From: Paragorgia papillata
Taxonomy: Eukaryota; Cnidaria; Anthozoa; Scleralcyonacea; Coralliidae
Direction of reading: 5' to 3'
Assembly: GCA_035771165.1 (NCBI GenBank)
Contig: JAWNZC010000265.1
Location: 186,001 to 250,000 of the forward strand
DNA: 64,000 bases
Translations under genes and position numbers: made by a program
Notes under the pieces: generated by a model
Told to the model about the DNA's origin: nothing
Database searches by the model: none
Seen by the model: the letters and a program-made list of their open reading frames with translations, nothing else
Shown: piece after piece, positions 35,491 to 64,000 of the stretch
Position numbering within the stretch: position 1 is the first letter of the stretch
How the letters are laid out: each line of letters begins with the position of its first letter

Positions 35491-35608
35491 AATGAACTTG
35501 ATAGTTTCATTGTTTATAGAACAGAGCGATCATAGACCTAAGGACATGCAATTATTTACTTTTGAATAATGTAAGTCGAACCGAGTGCAGCCAAGCGTTT
35601 TGTTTATA

Positions 35609-36139
35609 CAGGGGGTGGACAAAAAATAGTGGCCATCATTGAAAGTATGAGTAATGTGCTTTGTATAACTTTTATTAGAGTAGAGAAAAATATGTAAAGT
35701 TATATATTTCTAGAATGCATGCGTCAAGATCTGCTCAAATATGATATCAAATTCTAATTTTATCCATTGATTTAAAAAATATATTAATTTTTAATGATTT
35801 TCAATCTTGTAACAAATGAAGTGAATCTTAGTTCGACTTGTTCCAATTGGTCTTCAAAATGATTAATGGAGTTTGTATACTATGAAAGTGTTATAACAGC
35901 AAAATAGTTAGATATTTTTTTGCCACTTCACTTGATCTCACTACAGCTTCACAGCGTGGCATGCTTTCAAAGTTAATGTACTTTTTAAACCAATAACAAA
36001 ATTAGAATTGGATAACATATTTGAGCAGATATTGACGCATGCATTCTAAAATATATCACTTTACATTTGTTTCCCGAATAATAGTTATTCCACATTAACC
36101 ATATTTTTAATGATGGCCACTTTTTTTGTCCACCCCCTG
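35609..36139. mobile_element. Tc1/mariner-type MITE, 531 bp
   Basis: TA flanks (35607-35608; 36140-36141) and inverted ends CAGGGGGTGGACAAAAAA / TTTTTTGTCCACCCCCTG, continuing as GTGGCCATCATT. The interior is an imperfect palindrome (GAATGCATGCGTCAA). No transposase. Confidence 0.9.
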
Positions 36140-36269
36140 TATATGCGTGGATCTGGTGGACAGGATGACTTACGACCCTATAAACACTCCCTATGATAAC
36201 CCACTGGCGGAGGTATGCAGTCTCAGAGTACTCTCAGCTTTTGTAATAGATTAGTAACGAAAAGAAAAA

Positions 36270-36575
36270 ACACTTTGGCGAGCACCATCCATTATTTACG
36301 ACAAGGAAGAACAACTTGGATAGCATCATCCATTATTTACGGAAAGAAAGAACTGCATGGCTGGCAGCATCCATTTACGAGAAGAAAGAACAACTTGGCT
36401 GGCACAATCCATTTACGAGAAGAAAGAAGAACTTGGCTGGCACCATCCATTTACGAGAAGAAAGAACAACTTGGCCAGCACCATCCATTTACGAGAAGAA
36501 AGAGCAACTTGGCTAGCACCAACTATCATTTACAAAAAGAAAGAACAGTTTGACTGGCACCATCTATGTACGGAA
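36270..36575 (+). repeat. Minisatellite, 38-42-bp units
   Basis: Seven or so units of CCATTTACGAGAAGAAAGAA followed by an ACTTGGCTGGCA-type stretch. Period 38 bp in the core (36371, 36409, 36447, 36485). The open frames here reflect the repeat. 36576-37040 is AT-rich with no gene. Confidence 0.9.
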
Positions 36576-37057
36576 AGAAAAACAAAAATAATTTGACCAC
36601 ATTTATGTAAAATCCTCGTTAATTGATTTGATTGAATTTTTGTTTTCGTTGTTTAATGAAATCCAGAAAAATGGTTCATAGCATAATTTGCTAATAATTT
36701 GGTCTAAAATGACCTTGCATTGAAGTCGAGATATAACTATACTTAAACCAACAGAATAATTGTCTTTTTATTAACTTCCACATAAAGTACAACACGCCGT
36801 TTCAGGTGACGTTGAAATTATTTCTTGACATACTATTGTTAAAGTTGTACCTTCATCGTCTCTCTTCCGTTCATCAATCATCTTATCAGCTCGAGGGAGA
36901 CGTTCTTCCTGTAACAATCACAACACACCAACAATTATTTTGCGTTTTTTTTGCATAAGATAGCATGCAATAGTGAAAAATACAAAAATATGAAGAATAA
37001 TCTTTTATTTCATAAACTTGGACTGTCTATTGTGCTATTTTGCCTAAGAACAATGGA

Positions 37058-37430
37058 CAAACATTGTTCTACAATACTCAACTATTGTTCTACAACACTC
37101 GGTCATTGTATATACAACACTCAGCCATTGTTCTACAACACTCAGACATTGTTCTACAACACTCAGCCATTGTTCTACAACACTCAGCCATTGTTCTACA
37201 ATACTCAGCCATTGTTCTACAACACTCAGCCATTGTTCTACAATACTCAGCCATTGTTCTACAATACTCAGCCATTGTTCTACCATACTCAGCCATTGTT
37301 CTACAACACTCAGTCATTGTTCTATAACACTCAGTCATTGTTCTACAACACTCAGCCATTGTTCTACAATACTCAGCCATTGTTCTACAACATTCAGCCA
37401 TTGTTCTACAATACTCAGACATTGTCTAAG
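37058..37430 (+). repeat. 21-bp minisatellite (CATTGTTCTACAACACTCAGC), about 17 units
   Basis: A regular 21-bp period gives open frames on both strands with seven-residue repeats (YNTQPLF; VEQWLSI). Isolated reversed units occur at 51535-51575 and 51668-51690. 37431-37702 has no gene; a faint tRNA-like head is at 37575-37620. Confidence 0.95.
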
Positions 37431-37702
37431 TGTTTTGCTTTGCTGAAAACTGACGGTCCCTTTAAAATGAAACCAAAAATCTTATATGTTTGAAGAAGTT
37501 ATGCAATCTATGATACTCTAAAAATTTTTAAGCAACAAAATAAATCAAACCCGTAACCACTTCTGAGTCCGACTAACCCAAATAGTTAGAGCGTCTCACC
37601 TGAATAAAAAAGTTACGGGTTTAATCATTCTCTTGAAATGTATGTCTATAGCATATGTTCTTCACAGGTCACAACACCTAGCAACAAAAATATCCTGGTA
37701 GA

Positions 37703-62778
<25,076 letters not shown>

Positions 62779-63005
62779 TCTGCGAATGGCTTTTCTTTCG
62801 CTCGAACGAATCTCCGCTCGCTTTGGCTTATGGGTCCACATGGGACACAGGGCACCCTAACTGACTTCCTATTTATAATAATAATAATAATAATAAACTT
62901 TATTTAGAGAAGGTTTACATAAACATTTACAAAAATGTACCAGTTTAGCAAAGCTAATCTTACACTGGGCCTTCTACTTTACAGAGTGTCGTGATTATTA
63001 GATAC

Positions 63006-63860
63006 TAGGGACCTTATTAAGGAAGCTAGGATGACGACGGCAAATAAGTTACTGCATGTATTTAAAACAAACCATGGATCAAGGACATCGTATATTGTAT
63101 GTTTTATGTATTTTGTAAGATCTTTAAAAAGTAGCCATAGCTTCGACAACGTGACGTATAATAGATTAACGCCTAAGTAAACTAACAACTTTTGCTGTTC
63201 TTTGCCACAACGTTGTCTTGAAAACGTAAAAACGCTTCAGTTGACGTTGTATGTGCAACGAGGACGGTGTTGGGATTACTCTTGGGACTGCAAATTACTC
63301 AACGTTTTGTTTTGGTTGAAAAATACTATTGTACTTGGGTCGTCGTCGTGACGTTCGCGTTGTGCTTGCTTAAGGTCCCTAATAATCTGCCATTGTCGGA
63401 CTACTAAAAGTGCCTACGAAACGAAATTTCACTTCAGCTTTTTAAGATTGTATTTGGAAGAACACCTAAGATAATGAAAAATGGCTTTTACACGCCTTTC
63501 AAATCTTATCCCATTCCTCGAGTTATTGGCTATGCAATTTGAGCAATGACGTCACACGTTGTATGTGGGAGAAAACGGAAAATCAGTCATATCTTTGGAT
63601 TGGTTTGACTAAACTGAATCAAACGTTGGAAATTTTCCTTGGCGTATGGTCTAATTACATCTGCAATGTGTGGTTTTCTGTAGTTAAACCAATCCAAAGA
63701 TATGACTGATTTTCCGTTTTCTCCCACATACAACGTGTGCGGTCATTAATATTGCTCAAATTGCATAGCCAATAACTGAATAATGAGTTAAGATTTGAAA
63801 GGCATGTGAAAGCCATTTTTCATTATCTTAGGTGTTCTTCCAAATACAATCTTACAAAAT
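63006..63860. repeat. MITE (63006-63382) and long hairpin (63441-63860), right copies
   Basis: Same elements as 6074-6449 and 6505-6932. The hairpin right arm differs by small indels (CGTGTGCGGTCATTAATATT against CGTGTGACGTCATT). Confidence 0.85.
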
Positions 63861-64000
63861 AGGCACGCTCAGGCGTGTATGTCTACTGCGAAAGCGCGTT
63901 GATCATTGTTCAGACAAATCAATGTGTTACCGGAGTCTAACATATATAGTAAAGATTATAGAACGAAAAGCGATATAGTGTGACATTCTTTTAACAATGC

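Noticed and set aside
36951..37493. 180-codon YNTQPLF repeat protein
   Set aside because: 21-bp satellite open in several frames on both strands; no start context, splice support or non-repeat domain.
37575..37625. tRNA-like sequence (AATAGTTAGAGCGTCTCACC)
   Set aside because: Too decayed to fold as a tRNA; probably a SINE remnant.

Overview
The window is animal DNA. It is AT-rich and intron-containing, crowded with transposons and microsatellites, and has no bacterial-style gene packing. The protein and repeat content fits a cnidarian, most likely an anthozoan such as a stony coral: an ankyrin-ROC-COR protein, a stand-alone P2X7-type C-terminal domain, a DUF3504/Crypton-type recombinase, and an 'ACTCTG...GCCAGACGATTTTA' repeat that I associate with corals. 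The organism cannot be proven from the window alone.

The main finding is one split host gene on the minus strand (exons between 62778 and 37703). I rebuilt it from splice sites. All eight exons join in one frame, and every intron is phase 1. The predicted protein of about 1167 residues has N-terminal ankyrin repeats, two duplicated 22-codon mini-exons, a large ROC-COR GTPase exon, two further related mini-exons, and a last exon resembling a trypsin-like domain that seems to have lost its catalytic residues. The 5' end of a paralogue (two ankyrin exons, 5767-5145, minus) lies at the left edge. The left ~7.07 kb (1-7075) and the right ~3.3 kb (60720-64000) are diverged copies of one segment, so the gene sits in a tandem array with a spacing of about 57-61 kb. 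Both copies carry the same LTR retrotransposon at the same site with the same 5-bp target duplication, which shows DNA duplication rather than two insertions.

Layout: 1-2010, 3' half of a Ty3/gypsy element; 2303-4870, a TTAA-flanked DNA transposon carrying a three-exon P2X7-domain gene; 5145-5767, paralogue ankyrin exons; 6.07-6.93 kb, MITEs. 7.1-17.8 kb is a repeat-rich block whose parts reappear in order at 25.8-31.7 kb. Copy A is interrupted by a TA-flanked element (8473-9620), a TTAA-flanked element (10473-12783), a CTGT microsatellite with a LINE scrap (13.6-14.2 kb) and an inverted-repeat element (14875-15932). 17.8-18.8 kb is the 5' part of a CR1/L2-like LINE, and 19.47-20.88 kb a frameshifted DUF3504 gene. 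24.85-31.7 kb is rich in tRNA-like SINE copies, including a 110-bp tandem array. 32.3-36.6 kb holds tandem repeats and MITEs. 37.7-62.8 kb is the host gene, whose introns hold a LINE with open RT (40.8-42.1 kb), a gypsy fragment (54.6-56.7 kb), a complete but defective gypsy element with both LTRs (58256-61599), and several satellites.

All exon joins are read by eye from GT/AG sites, frame and homology. No alignment or transcript evidence was available.
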